Origin: Armatimonadota bacterium
GTDB lineage: Bacteria; Armatimonadota; Fimbriimonadia; Fimbriimonadales; Fimbriimonadaceae
DNA: 64,000 nucleotides
Assembly: GCA_018268315.1 (NCBI GenBank)
Contig: JAFDWU010000006.1
Span: forward strand, 1 to 64,000
Reading direction: 5' to 3'
The first letter of the stretch is position 1, and each line of letters opens with the position of its first letter. The notes beneath the pieces were generated by a model. That model had not been told where the DNA came from. It did not search any database and was given only the letters and a program-made list of their open reading frames with translations. Shown one piece after another: positions 1-7,545 of the stretch. Both the position numbers and the translations under genes were made by a program.

Positions 1-516
1 CGCGGTGTTGTAGTTGGGACGGGCCGGCGGGAAGTAGGGAGTCCCTTGATAGCTCGGCGGCATGACCTCAATGTGAGCAGTGGGGGTCTTGGCGCCCTTT
101 TCCCAAGGAAGGGCAGGACCTGCGCTTGGACTTGGCGGATTGTAAGCGCCCCATCCTCTCTGGGCCGAAATCGGGAGGCCGGTAGAGGCAAATAGCATGT
201 TGCTCGCCTCCATCCGCGCCTTGTAGGCTCGCTGCAAGTTGTGCACGGTGGCAAGCTGCTCATCTGACCACAATCCCCGGCGCTCGGGTTCTCGACCGGG
301 ATGCTCGCCCAGATACGGTGTGACTTTCTTGAACTGTTGAGGGCGAGGGGGATGCGCCATCTGCCAGCCCTTGCGCGCAAGCGCAGTAATATTGTCAACT
401 CCGCTGTACACGCCGGCAGGCGATGCCGACACCAGCATGGTGGCCGCAAGAACAAGGGAAGCTTTCCTGAACCACTTGCTCTTTTGAATCTGACGAGTAA
501 ATAACACCCCAATCAT
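1..516 (-). CDS. Secreted protein of unknown function, N-terminal fragment
   Basis: The frame opens with ATG at 514-516 and stays open for 172 codons to the left edge, so the C-terminus is missing. The N-terminus reads like a signal peptide: a basic stretch (FTRQIQKSKWFRK), a hydrophobic core (ASLVLAATMLVSA) and a small-residue cleavage zone near residues 32-36. After that the chain is polar and rich in Pro, Arg and Tyr, with many Pro in the last 60 residues (MPPSYQGTPYFPPARPN). No known domain was recognised. The gene diverges from the small gene at 723, with about 200 bases of AT-richer DNA between. Export is likely; function unknown. Confidence 0.6.
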   Translation of the reverse strand, partial: MIGVLFTRQIQKSKWFRKASLVLAATMLVSASPAGVYSGVDNITALARKGWQMAHPPRPQQFKKVTPYLGEHPGREPERRGLWSDEQLATVHNLQRAYKARMEASNMLFASTGLPISAQRGWGAYNPPSPSAGPALPWEKGAKTPTAHIEVMPPSYQGTPYFPPARPNYNTA

Positions 517-722
517 TAGTTGTATCCCGAACACGTACCAGGCTTGTTCTCCTGGTTTACAAAAGCACTACGGGTTGAGCCAGTCATTTCGTTCCCAATA
601 TTTGTAAGAATTTTGAAAAATGTTGAAAAAGCTGAAAACTAAAGGAGAAACCCAGGTCTAAATACCAGGGAGGGAACCGCCGAGCATTAAGAGTAAGTCC
701 AAGCAGGAGGACGATTAACTAA

Positions 723-926
723 ATGCGACGCGACCTCATCGAGAACCTGATCACTTTCGCTGCCGGCGTAGCCGTCGGCGTGACCGCCGCCAACCTGGTG
801 CGTCGAAACCCGTCCTTCACCCAAGGCCTTAGCTCTAGCGCGGACCAGATCGCCCGCAACTGCGAGAGCGCGATTGAGCAGCTTGAGCGCAGAATCAAGG
901 GCCAGAACGCCGCCATCGCCAGCTAA
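723..926 (+). CDS. Small single-helix membrane protein, YtxH-like
   Basis: A 67-residue protein. One hydrophobic helix (about residues 7-25, LITFAAGVAVGVTAANLV) is followed by an amphipathic Arg/Glu/Gln region (residues 40-60) that could form a short coiled coil. This is the layout of YtxH-type general stress proteins, but the match is by shape only. AGGAGG at 705-710 lies 12 bases before the ATG, slightly far but the only good site. The stop is 16 bases before the next gene on the same strand, so the two are probably co-transcribed. It is likely an inner-membrane protein. Confidence 0.6.
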   Translation: MRRDLIENLITFAAGVAVGVTAANLVRRNPSFTQGLSSSADQIARNCESAIEQLERRIKGQNAAIAS

Positions 927-942
927 ACGGTATCCTGAGCCC

Positions 943-1614
943 ATGCGGCTCTGGATGATTACGATCCCTGGTTCAGTCGTCGTTCTTTTCTCCGCTGCCC
1001 TGGTTTACAACATGGCGGGTGGGGCGCCCAAGCCGTATCCCAGCCCCGTGCTGTCCTCTCGCCACCTCGTCACGCCCGCAATGGAGCAGACCGCCCTGGC
1101 GATGATGAAGAACCCCAAGCTGCAGTTCGAGGGGTTAGACCAAAAGGGGCAGAAATTCGATCTTTCCGAAGCTCTGAAGCACGGCCCAACCTTTGTGTAC
1201 TTCATCATGGACGGCTGCCCGTGCAGCACCGACGTCGAGCCGATGTTCCACCGTCTGTACGAGCAGTTGGGCCACAAGGTGAACTTTGTCGGCATTATCA
1301 ATAAGGGCGTCGACCGGGCCAAGCATTGGGCCACCGAGCAGAACACGCCGTACCCGGTGCTGGCCGATCCTGATCAGAAGATCATCGAGACCTACGGGGC
1401 GACGAACTCGGCGTTCAGCGCGCTGGTAAGCCAGAAGGGCGAGATCGTTAAGGTTTGGCCGGGCTACAGCCGCGATATCTTTACGGAGATGAACGCGAAG
1501 CTCAGCGCGGCGATCGATGCTCCGGTGAAGCCGTTCGATTTGGGCGCTCTGCCCACGGTTAAGACCGCCGGATGCGCGTTCGAGAAGCCAGGGAAGCCTG
1601 CGTCGCAGAAGTAG
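943..1614 (+). CDS. Membrane-anchored thioredoxin-fold protein (peroxiredoxin-like)
   Basis: 223 residues from the ATG at 943; a longer frame upstream overlaps the previous gene and is not needed. An N-terminal hydrophobic segment (residues 5-25) anchors or exports it. The rest looks like an AhpC/TSA or redoxin thioredoxin fold: a beta strand (TFVYFIMDG), then C92-P-C94 at the start of the active-site helix, then a 'YPVLADPDQKIIETYG' stretch typical of redoxins and a final strand before 'GEIVKVWPGYS'. The active site is C-x-C, not the usual peroxiredoxin TxxC or thioredoxin CxxC. A further Cys lies near the C-terminus (AGCAFE). An extracytoplasmic thiol-redox role is likely; the substrate is unknown. 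Confidence 0.7.
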   Translation: MRLWMITIPGSVVVLFSAALVYNMAGGAPKPYPSPVLSSRHLVTPAMEQTALAMMKNPKLQFEGLDQKGQKFDLSEALKHGPTFVYFIMDGCPCSTDVEPMFHRLYEQLGHKVNFVGIINKGVDRAKHWATEQNTPYPVLADPDQKIIETYGATNSAFSALVSQKGEIVKVWPGYSRDIFTEMNAKLSAAIDAPVKPFDLGALPTVKTAGCAFEKPGKPASQK

Positions 1615-1617
1615 AGT

Positions 1618-1693
1618 TGGCCCGCCCGGAGGGATTCGAACCCCCGACCCTCGGTTCCGAAGACCGATGCTCTATCCACTGAGCTACGAGCGG
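1618..1693 (-). tRNA. tRNA-Arg (anticodon UCG), CCA encoded
   Basis: Read on the minus strand, the full cloverleaf folds. Acceptor CCGCTCG (1693-1687) pairs with CGGGCGG (1628-1622) with one G-U pair. The D arm is GCTC/GAGC. The anticodon stem TCGGT/ACCGA encloses the loop CTTCGGA with anticodon TCG. The T arm is GGGGG-TTCGAAT-CCCTC. The discriminator is G and CCA is encoded at 1620-1618. It decodes CGA and related Arg codons. It is a single tRNA just after the thioredoxin-fold gene, on the opposite strand. Confidence 0.97.
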
Positions 1694-1834
1694 AGCGGCT
1701 GATAACTATACCCGGAGGACCCTCGAACCTTCCTGCCCGCGAGCCGGTCAAAGCCATAGAAGAAGGCGCGAAATTCGCCTGACAATCTCTTCAAAAAGTT
1801 GGCGTCCGTGCCGATGAATTAAGGAGAGGAAGAC

Positions 1835-2143
1835 ATGAACCAAACCCTCGAGCAAACCCTGTTCGATCTAGACGCCGGCTTTCCAGAAAGCCTGTACGTC
1901 CTCTGCCATTCATCTACATGCCGATACGGCTGCTTCTGCCACAACGGCATCCACGGTTTGGCGTGCTTTTCTACTGAGAATGCGGCCTTCCGCTTCGCGG
2001 AATGGATCGACTTAAGCGGGCTCTCCGCGCAGCAGGTCAGCTTTGACGAGGCAAGGGAAGTGGCCAAGAATCGCCCGCTTCCGGTTACGTGCCTGATGCT
2101 GCTTGACGACCTGGATTCGCCGCAGATTCACTACATCCGCTAG
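1835..2143 (+). CDS. Hypothetical protein with Cys-rich N-terminal half
   Basis: 102 residues. A strong ribosome site (AAGGAGAGGA, 1821-1830) sits 4 bases before the ATG, so the start is well supported. There are five Cys in the first half (LCHSSTCRYGCFCHNG and GLACF), spaced C-x5-C-x3-C-x-C, and one later Cys, which suggests metal binding or a redox role. The second half looks like a small alpha/beta domain (AAFRFAEWIDLSGLSAQQVSFDEAREVA). No signal peptide or membrane helix is visible. No family recognised. The gene converges on the acetyltransferase gene with 3 bases between stops. Confidence 0.6.
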   Translation: MNQTLEQTLFDLDAGFPESLYVLCHSSTCRYGCFCHNGIHGLACFSTENAAFRFAEWIDLSGLSAQQVSFDEAREVAKNRPLPVTCLMLLDDLDSPQIHYIR

Positions 2144-2146
2144 GCG

Positions 2147-2650
2147 CTACCACGGGTACGGGTAGATGCGCAGCAGCTCCGCGCGCTTGTCCGCCTTCAT
2201 CGCCGCCTCATCGTAGTCGGGCACCGATGCCAGCACCTCTTCCGCGTACTCCCACAGGCCCTTAATTGGCTTCGCGGGCACTCCGCCGACGATGGTATCG
2301 GGCGGCACATCCTTGGTCACCACTGAGCCTGCGGCAACAACCGAATTCGGCCCGATCGTAATCCCCGGCATCAGGATGGAGCCGTAGCCGATGAAGCAGT
2401 TTTCGTGGATGTTGATGCGGCCAAACTTGATGACTTTGGCGAACTTGGCCTGCTGCCTGAATAGGCGAGTCGTGCCGTCGTGGGTCAAGAAAACCACGCC
2501 GCCAGCGATGGTGGTTTTGGCGCCGATGCTGATAAGGTAGGGCTCAGAGCCGAAGACAGGGAGCCCCTCTAAGTGCGCGGATTCATGAAGCTGCAAGCCT
2601 CGCTTCTTGTATTGAGCGATGCGCCAGCGGTAGTAAAGGCCCTTCACCAT
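2147..2650 (-). CDS. Left-handed beta-helix (hexapeptide) acyltransferase
   Basis: 167 residues with hexapeptide repeats from about residue 40 to 130: 'ISIGAKTTIAGGVVFLTHDG', 'INIHENCFIGYGSILMPG', 'ITIGPNSVVAAGSVVTKDV' and 'TIVGGVPAKPIKG'. The last is the typical end of the maltose/galactoside O-acetyltransferase and NeuD/WbbJ-like branch. The His of 'FLTHDG' matches the position of the catalytic His in this fold. Family members transfer acetyl or other acyl groups from CoA to sugars, often for surface polysaccharide. The length fits the short members. There is no sugar operon next to it, so the acceptor is unknown. Confidence 0.8.
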   Translation of the reverse strand: MVKGLYYRWRIAQYKKRGLQLHESAHLEGLPVFGSEPYLISIGAKTTIAGGVVFLTHDGTTRLFRQQAKFAKVIKFGRINIHENCFIGYGSILMPGITIGPNSVVAAGSVVTKDVPPDTIVGGVPAKPIKGLWEYAEEVLASVPDYDEAAMKADKRAELLRIYPYPW

Positions 2651-2681
2651 TCAAAAGGATGACGATGCGAAGGGCCAGAAA

Positions 2682-3317
2682 TTATTCGGCGGTAGCGTGA
2701 GCCTCTTCAATCTCGGCTACGATCTCAGCGGTATCCGGCTCAGCGACGACCTCTTCAACCACGGCGACTTCCTTTGCGCCGCGCTTCTTCTTGGTGGTGG
2801 TGCCAGTCTCGACGCCCACAGCGCCTTCGGTAAAGGTGCACTTCACCCTTACTCGGCGCTTCAGCTCATCGCCGGTAACGGTGGCCCAGTTCACATGGTC
2901 CAGGCTCCACTGCCAGCCGATGTCGGTGTTGGCGTACTGGAACTCGACGCCGTCCTGAAGGATGTCGGCGAGCTTGGTCTTCAAATCGTTTCGCCCCTCA
3001 AGCAGCCTTTCGCCTGCGCTGAGGTTCGGGGTAAGGCCGACGCTAAGGGTAGCGGGCTCTTCTTCGGTGGCAGATTTCTTCTTCACCGGTTCGACCGCGT
3101 CCTGAACAAGCTCGACCTGCGGCACAAGCGCGCGGCTCAGCTTGTCAACGTCTTCCGGCCACTGATACTGCTCTCCATCTTGAAGAGCCAGGGCATGGCG
3201 TCCGGTAACGGAAAGCGCCGACGCAAGCAGTGCGGCATCCGCAGGTTTGACCTTGGGAAAGGACTTGCGGATCTGATCGAGAGCGGTTTCTAGTTTCGTG
3301 AGATGGCAGGTAATCAA
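2682..3317 (-). CDS. Hypothetical protein with charged, low-complexity tail
   Basis: 211 residues from a TTG start supported by GGAGG (3332-3328) ten bases upstream. Residues 1-60 are predicted mainly helical (LETALDQIRKSFPKVKPADA). A globular-looking stretch (about 105-160) contains 'VEFQYANTDIGWQWSLDHVN'. The C-terminus is a low-complexity run of Lys, Glu, Val and Ala (KKKRGAKEVAVVEEVVAEP). It has no signal peptide and no known domain. The opposite strand also carries a long open frame here, but the minus frame has the better start and a more protein-like composition. Confidence 0.6.
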   Translation of the reverse strand: MITCHLTKLETALDQIRKSFPKVKPADAALLASALSVTGRHALALQDGEQYQWPEDVDKLSRALVPQVELVQDAVEPVKKKSATEEEPATLSVGLTPNLSAGERLLEGRNDLKTKLADILQDGVEFQYANTDIGWQWSLDHVNWATVTGDELKRRVRVKCTFTEGAVGVETGTTTKKKRGAKEVAVVEEVVAEPDTAEIVAEIEEAHATAE

Positions 3318-3402
3318 ACGGAAATGGCCTCCGAGGGGTAGGCGCGAACGCGCCGTTGCAAGGCACTATGATACCTCAGGCTGACCGGTTCGTGTCGGCT
3401 GG

Positions 3403-3416
3403 CGGGTTCGAACCCG
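3403..3416. repeat. 14-bp perfect palindrome CGGGTTCGAACCCG
   Basis: A perfect palindrome 13 bases past the stop of the minus-strand gene at 3430-4038. It contains the GGTTCGAA core seen in tRNA T arms, but the flanks do not fold into a tRNA. It could be a short transcription-end hairpin or a protein-binding site; there is no T run next to it. Confidence 0.4.
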
Positions 3417-3429
3417 GGTTGGTAAGACC

Positions 3430-4038
3430 CTACTTAGGCGGCTTCACTACAGAATATCGATCCACCACTGGTCCCGAGCCGACCCACAAAATGGAACTTT
3501 TCCCCCCGGACACTTCGATCAAGAATGGGTTTGAGCTGCCCGTATGCCCATTCGTCGTGCCTGCGTAATACAGCCTGCACGAATAGATTCCAGACGTCAT
3601 TGAGCTGTCCCACAGGTGACTGGCTCGGATACTCTTTCGGATGGTCTTTCCAGGTTCAAGTTCCACGAACTTCTGCGTCTTAGGCGGGACGTAGTTTGCT
3701 GTGTAGTGCTCATTTGAACCAGGCGTTTCAGCAGCCAATTCAACAAGCATGACTGGCTTAAGCATCATATAAACTGATCCCCGTGGCTCAATCTCAACGA
3801 CGGAAAGCTTTGTATTTGAGGTGTTCGTGACTTCCACTGTCAGCGCGTCGCGCGATTCATAAACCGTTGTGATCTTCAGAATGTCGCTCTTGAGGTACTC
3901 GGGGAATGGATCGTCCTGCAAAGGCGCTGGAGCTTTGCTTGCCTCCTGTTCGCCCTTCATCATGGTCACACCAACGGTGACGCCCAATGCGGCGGAGAGG
4001 AGAACCGAGACAACCGACCATATGAGTGTTCGTTTCAC
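3430..4038 (-). CDS. Membrane-anchored extracytoplasmic protein, beta-rich
   Basis: 202 residues from an ATG start. Residues 5-27 form a hydrophobic helix after MKRT, a signal anchor or signal peptide without a lipobox Cys. The exported part looks like an Ig-like beta sandwich: 'ALTVEVTNTSNTKLSVVEIEPRG', 'KFVELEPGKTIRKSIRAS' and 'SGIYSCRLYYAGT', a pattern common in intracellular-proteinase-inhibitor or DUF-type beta domains that describe relative accessory proteins. The exact family was not recognised. A similar layout is seen in the unrelated-looking protein at 59502-59969. Base composition is lower in GC than the surrounding genes. Confidence 0.6.
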   Translation of the reverse strand: MKRTLIWSVVSVLLSAALGVTVGVTMMKGEQEASKAPAPLQDDPFPEYLKSDILKITTVYESRDALTVEVTNTSNTKLSVVEIEPRGSVYMMLKPVMLVELAAETPGSNEHYTANYVPPKTQKFVELEPGKTIRKSIRASHLWDSSMTSGIYSCRLYYAGTTNGHTGSSNPFLIEVSGGKSSILWVGSGPVVDRYSVVKPPK

Positions 4039-4062
4039 TGCTATTTCACAAACCTACGTGTA

Positions 4063-4263
4063 TCAGCCCGTCGGGCTCGGGCTCCGACTGGACCGGTAGA
4101 TGTCTACGAAGTCTTGGGCTTTCATGAGAATGATGGCAAGTACGCAAAGCACTTCACCGACTTGCTCTGTGTGCCGCACTCCCTGGACGAAGCCAATCAC
4201 CATCATTCCAACCCCAGTAGTCAGCGCCGCGCGCATGTCCCAGTTCTTTCCGGAGCGAATCAT
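4063..4263 (-). CDS. Small two-helix membrane protein
   Basis: 66 residues with two predicted membrane helices (about 12-29, LTTGVGMMVIGFVQGV, and 35-50, VGEVLCVLAIILM) joined by a short polar loop. It lies 24 bases upstream of the membrane-anchored gene at 3430-4038, same strand. There is no ribosome site; instead a TATAAT hexamer ends 7 bases before the ATG, the geometry expected of a leaderless mRNA. Function unknown; reality of the gene moderately supported. Confidence 0.45.
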   Translation of the reverse strand: MIRSGKNWDMRAALTTGVGMMVIGFVQGVRHTEQVGEVLCVLAIILMKAQDFVDIYRSSRSPSPTG

Positions 4264-4269
4264 ATCGCC

Positions 4270-4275
4270 ATTATA
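4270..4275 (-). promoter_or_regulatory. -10 element (TATAAT) with leaderless geometry
   Basis: On the minus strand TATAAT is followed by six bases and then ATG at 4263. Transcription would start at or next to the A of the start codon. No convincing -35 box lies at the usual distance. Confidence 0.4.
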
Positions 4276-4348
4276 GGGCTACCCGATGGGAGTCGGGGCA
4301 CGAGCACATCAATAATCATTTAATGCGGCCTTCATTTTCAGGCAGACC

Positions 4349-4795
4349 TTACTTTCTGGTTCTACGAAAGATAATTTCGACTCCGTTCGAAAACTTGTCA
4401 ACCATTCGTAGTCGGTCAGTTTGGGAATCATATCGAAACTTGAAATGACTGACTCCGCCCTTCCCAAACTTGCCCCCGAAATCGCCTAAATCCTTATCTG
4501 AATCCAAATATATTGTGCCGAAGCGAACATGATAAGTACCTGTATCGACAGGCGACATCAAGGTCTTGCCGCCAGTCATAAATTCGATCGGATATGGACC
4601 CATAACGGCGGCTGAACCGGGAATATCCGGTGACAAGCGCTCATAGTCCCACTTCCCGATAATCTGCGACCGTATTGAATAGTCCTGGTAACTGACCCAA
4701 CAAATGGGGATTAGTAAGATAATCAGCAGGATCCCGCTACGTTTCAGTCGCCTCCTGGTCATTTCGAGGCGGAAAGTTTGAGCACGCTCAGCCAT
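4349..4795 (-). CDS. Membrane-anchored hypothetical protein
   Basis: 148 residues from the ATG at 4795; a longer frame to 4918 would run through a good promoter and is unlikely. A cytoplasmic Arg-rich N-terminus (RRRLKRSG) precedes one membrane helix (about residues 20-35, ILLIILLIPICWVSY). The exported part starts 'SQIIGKWDYERLSP', resembling the opening of small lipocalin-like or META-type domains in which 'I-x-GxW' begins the barrel, and ends in beta strands (SHFKFRYDSQTDRLRMV). Family not established. GC content is lower than in the core genes. Confidence 0.55.
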   Translation of the reverse strand: MAERAQTFRLEMTRRRLKRSGILLIILLIPICWVSYQDYSIRSQIIGKWDYERLSPDIPGSAAVMGPYPIEFMTGGKTLMSPVDTGTYHVRFGTIYLDSDKDLGDFGGKFGKGGVSHFKFRYDSQTDRLRMVDKFSNGVEIIFRRTRK

Positions 4796-4895
4796 TATGG
4801 ACACGCCCCGAACTGTGATCGAGCGCGTTCTGCGGGGCAAGATTTGACAAGTGCCCGATGGTCCGCCAAAACTTAGTCTTATCGCCCACACCGCA

Positions 4896-4901
4896 ATTAT
4901 A
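4896..4901 (-). promoter_or_regulatory. -10 element (TATAAT) for the gene at 4349-4795
   Basis: A perfect TATAAT on the minus strand in the 135-base gap between the leuA stop and the next gene. The upstream -35 region (TTTCGC or TTGCTA) is poor. The predicted start leaves a leader of about 95 bases before the ATG at 4795, which supports that start rather than 4918. Confidence 0.4.
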
Positions 4902-4930
4902 TAGCGGCAAAATAGCAAGTGCGAAATGGG

Positions 4931-6073
4931 CTAGCTAACAAGCACCCGGAGGTCCTCGTCGTTGACCTCCTTCTTGTGATCCGCCATCGCGAGGAACTGC
5001 TCGTAAATCGCCTCGAACCGCTCTTCGGTGAAGTTAAACCCAAGCTCCGCAAGCCGGTGCCGCAACCCATGCCGACCCGAGCGGGCGGTAAGGATGATCT
5101 CACTCTTTTCCGCGCCGACAAGGCGCGGGTCGATGATCTCGTAAGTAGATCGCTCCTTAAGGACGCCGTCCTGGTGGATGCCGCTGGAGTGGGCGTAGGC
5201 GTTCGCGCCGACCACCGCCTTATTGCGCTGCACCATCATGCCGGTTAGCTTACTTACCATCTTGGAGGCGGCCAGCAGCAGCTCGGTCTTCACCGAGGTC
5301 TCGATGCCGAAGTAATCCTTGCGAGTGTTCAGCGCCATCACGACTTCTTCCAGCGCGGTGTTGCCCGCGCGCTCGCCGATGCCGTTGATAGTGACTTCAA
5401 CCTGCCTTGCTCCGCCCAAAATGCCGCCGAGGGTGTTGGCGGTCGCCATGCCAAGGTCGTTGTGGCAGTGGCAGCTAAAGACGGCCTTATCGCTGTTGAT
5501 GACGTTGCTTCGAATGTCATGGATAAGCTGGCGATACTCTTCCGGATAGGTGTAGCCGGTGGTGTCGGGCACATTGATGGTGGTCGCCCCGGCGGCGATG
5601 ACCTTCTCGACGACTCGATACACGTAATCCTTCTTCGCGCGGCCCGAATCTTCCATGAAGTACTCGATGTCGTCGGTGTACTTGCGCGCGTGCTTAACCG
5701 CGCGGACACCGGTTTCCAGCGCCTCATCCTCGGTCATCTTCAGCTTGTAGCGCAGGTGGTTTTCGCTGACGCCGAGGCCGGTGTGAATTCGCGGGCGCTG
5801 AGCGGGTTTCAGGGCCTCGCCGGCCGCGTCGATATCCTTCTCGCGGGCGCGGGTTAGGCCGCAGATGGTGACTCCAAGCAGGTGCTTGCTTAGGGTCTCG
5901 ACGGCTTCAAAATCGCCGGGAGAGCTGATGGGGAAGCCTGCCTCAATGATGTCGACACCCATTGCGACCAGCATGTGGCCAATCTCAAGCTTTTCGGGCA
6001 TTGTCAGGTGCACGCCGGGCGACTGCTCGCCATCGCGGAGCGTGGTATCGAAAACGAGGACTCGGTCGTTCAT
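4931..6073 (-). CDS. leuA: 2-isopropylmalate synthase, short form
   Basis: The first committed step of leucine synthesis: acetyl-CoA plus 2-ketoisovalerate to 2-isopropylmalate. The TIM barrel begins '[18 protein letters not shown]', the HMGL-family signature with the metal-binding Asp. The second signature, '[17 protein letters not shown]', supplies the His metal ligands, followed by '[19 protein letters not shown]'. '[13 protein letters not shown]' is typical of true LeuA. The chain stops about 60 residues later at 380 residues, so the C-terminal allosteric leucine-binding domain of 500-residue LeuA proteins is absent. ATG at 6073 is used; an in-frame ATG at 6079 is also possible. It diverges from the histidine kinase gene; ilvC lies 4.4 kb away on the other strand. 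Confidence 0.9.
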   Translation of the reverse strand: MNDRVLVFDTTLRDGEQSPGVHLTMPEKLEIGHMLVAMGVDIIEAGFPISSPGDFEAVETLSKHLLGVTICGLTRAREKDIDAAGEALKPAQRPRIHTGLGVSENHLRYKLKMTEDEALETGVRAVKHARKYTDDIEYFMEDSGRAKKDYVYRVVEKVIAAGATTINVPDTTGYTYPEEYRQLIHDIRSNVINSDKAVFSCHCHNDLGMATANTLGGILGGARQVEVTINGIGERAGNTALEEVVMALNTRKDYFGIETSVKTELLLAASKMVSKLTGMMVQRNKAVVGANAYAHSSGIHQDGVLKERSTYEIIDPRLVGAEKSEIILTARSGRHGLRHRLAELGFNFTEERFEAIYEQFLAMADHKKEVNDEDLRVLVS

Positions 6074-6108
6074 AAGCATCTCAGTTTTTGGAAAAGTTCT
6101 AGTTTCGT

Positions 6109-6144
6109 TATACACCGCTTGGGCCGCTCCCTGCGCGGTGTATA
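6109..6144. promoter_or_regulatory. Perfect 10-bp inverted repeat in leuA/kinase divergent region
   Basis: TATACACCGC (6109-6118) and GCGGTGTATA (6135-6144) flank 16 bases. The repeat sits 36 bases upstream of leuA and 91 bases upstream of the kinase start. The TATACA end of one arm could serve as the leuA -10 box, so a bound protein would block it. Alternatively the arms form a stem in the leuA leader RNA. Both readings are inference. Confidence 0.5.
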
Positions 6145-6234
6145 AGGACCTCACAGCAAGGCGTTGTACAATCAAATAGACTTAATGTGCTGTTTTAGCC
6201 TGCTTGTAGAAGTAACATTGCAGGCAGAGGGAAG

Positions 6235-7518
6235 ATGCTCACGAACCAAGTGGCAGGGCAAGCGGTGGCCAAGGCCGCGGTGATGACGGGAGATAACGCC
6301 GTGGAAAACTGGAAGATATCGGTGCTTGAATCGATTGTCGAGCGAGAGCCGATAGCGGATCAAGCTGCCAAGCTGTTCAAGGGTCTTAAGGCTGCCCATC
6401 CCACGCTGCATCCCGTTCTTTACACTTTTGATCCCACCGACAAGTTTCTGCACCTTGCCGCCGCCAGCGATTTAACCGCCGATCTCGCCGAGGCGATCCA
6501 GAAGCACGCGATCGGGCCGAAGTCGATGCCCTCCGGGGTTGCCGCTTCGCGCCGTGAGAAGGTGGAGGTCCAGGACCTTTCTATCAACCCGTTGACCACC
6601 GCGCATCGCGCGCTGTTCGAGGCTGCGGGCTTGCGATCGGCGATTTCGATTCCCATCATGGAATCGAACGAGGTGTTAGGCGCGCTTGAGATTTACTTTG
6701 AGGAGTTGAACCTTGGCGGCGGCGCCGCCAATTCGGAAATTCAGCAGGCAAGAGAGCTTGCCGCCCATATCCTTTCCCACCACCAATACTTGCAGGGGCT
6801 GAAGGCGCTAGAGCGCACCGTGCGTGACCAGGAAACCGAGATTCGAGGCTTGCATGTCGAGATTGACGCAGGCAAGAACTCGCTGGCTCATGATGTTCGC
6901 GCGCCACTGAAGGTGCTTCTGAACCAGATCGGGCAGATGCAGGAGATGGCGGTGCTGATGAACGATCACAACGCCCACGATGGCCTCGATAAGATGAGGA
7001 TCACCGCCCTGCGGATGGATCATTTGATCAACGATCTGATCAACATCGCGAACCTGTCTCGCGAAGACCTGATTCTTGAAGATTGCGATTTCTCCGCCGT
7101 GGCTACGCGTGTGGGCAAGCTGGTGGTGGACCGCATGCACCGCAACGATACCCGGGTGCTGGTTCAGCCGGATATCAAAATTCACGCCGACCCCCGCTTG
7201 CTGGAGCTTATTCTTGAAAGCCTGATCTCCAACGCGGTCCGGTTCTCGCTGAAGGCAAGCGACCCTCAGGTTGAGATTGGGGCAAATGTCACTGGGGAGA
7301 AGGTGACCTACTTCGTTCGCGATAACGGCCCTGGCTTCCATCCTCACCAAGCAACGCGAATTTTCGAACCGTTTGAGCGTGTTCACGCGGAGCGCGAATA
7401 CCCGGGAAGCGGCTTGGCGCTGGCGACCATTAAGCGGTTGGCGGAGCGACACGGCGGCCGGGCGTGGGCGATGAGCGCGATCGGCAAGGGCTCAACTTTC
7501 GCCTTCACGGTGGCCTAA
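6235..7518 (+). CDS. Soluble GAF-domain sensor histidine kinase
   Basis: 427 residues, no membrane helix. A GAF domain spans about residues 25-185, then a short coiled coil (185-212). The HisKA H-box is LAHDVRAPL with phosphoacceptor H219. The ATPase domain has N-box 'ESLISNAVRFS' (about 328-338), G1 'DNGPGFHPH' (363-371), F-box 'IFEPF' (376-380) and G2 'GSGLALATIK' (391-400), so it should be active. It would sense a cytoplasmic signal through GAF and pass phosphate to a response regulator. No regulator gene lies nearby, so it is an orphan. It diverges from leuA. Confidence 0.9.
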   Translation: MLTNQVAGQAVAKAAVMTGDNAVENWKISVLESIVEREPIADQAAKLFKGLKAAHPTLHPVLYTFDPTDKFLHLAAASDLTADLAEAIQKHAIGPKSMPSGVAASRREKVEVQDLSINPLTTAHRALFEAAGLRSAISIPIMESNEVLGALEIYFEELNLGGGAANSEIQQARELAAHILSHHQYLQGLKALERTVRDQETEIRGLHVEIDAGKNSLAHDVRAPLKVLLNQIGQMQEMAVLMNDHNAHDGLDKMRITALRMDHLINDLINIANLSREDLILEDCDFSAVATRVGKLVVDRMHRNDTRVLVQPDIKIHADPRLLELILESLISNAVRFSLKASDPQVEIGANVTGEKVTYFVRDNGPGFHPHQATRIFEPFERVHAEREYPGSGLALATIKRLAERHGGRAWAMSAIGKGSTFAFTVA

Positions 7519-7545
7519 GCCGCCCGCTGGTACCATTTTCAACTA

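Noticed and set aside
1464-1757. 97-residue minus-strand open frame
   Set aside because: It runs through the tRNA-Arg gene and its translation (RSSVDRASVFGTEG) is the well-known false product of tRNA genes.
2697-3293. 198-residue plus-strand open frame opposite 2682-3317
   Set aside because: No ribosome site; the minus frame has GGAGG at a usable distance and a more protein-like sequence.
3395-3425. tRNA-like T arm (GGGTTCGAACCC)
   Set aside because: The stems at the T-arm positions do not pair on either strand, and no D arm or anticodon stem can be drawn around it. It is a plain palindrome.
6074-6234. T-box or leader-peptide attenuator ahead of leuA
   Set aside because: No T-box core sequence and no Leu-rich short frame followed by a terminator was found.
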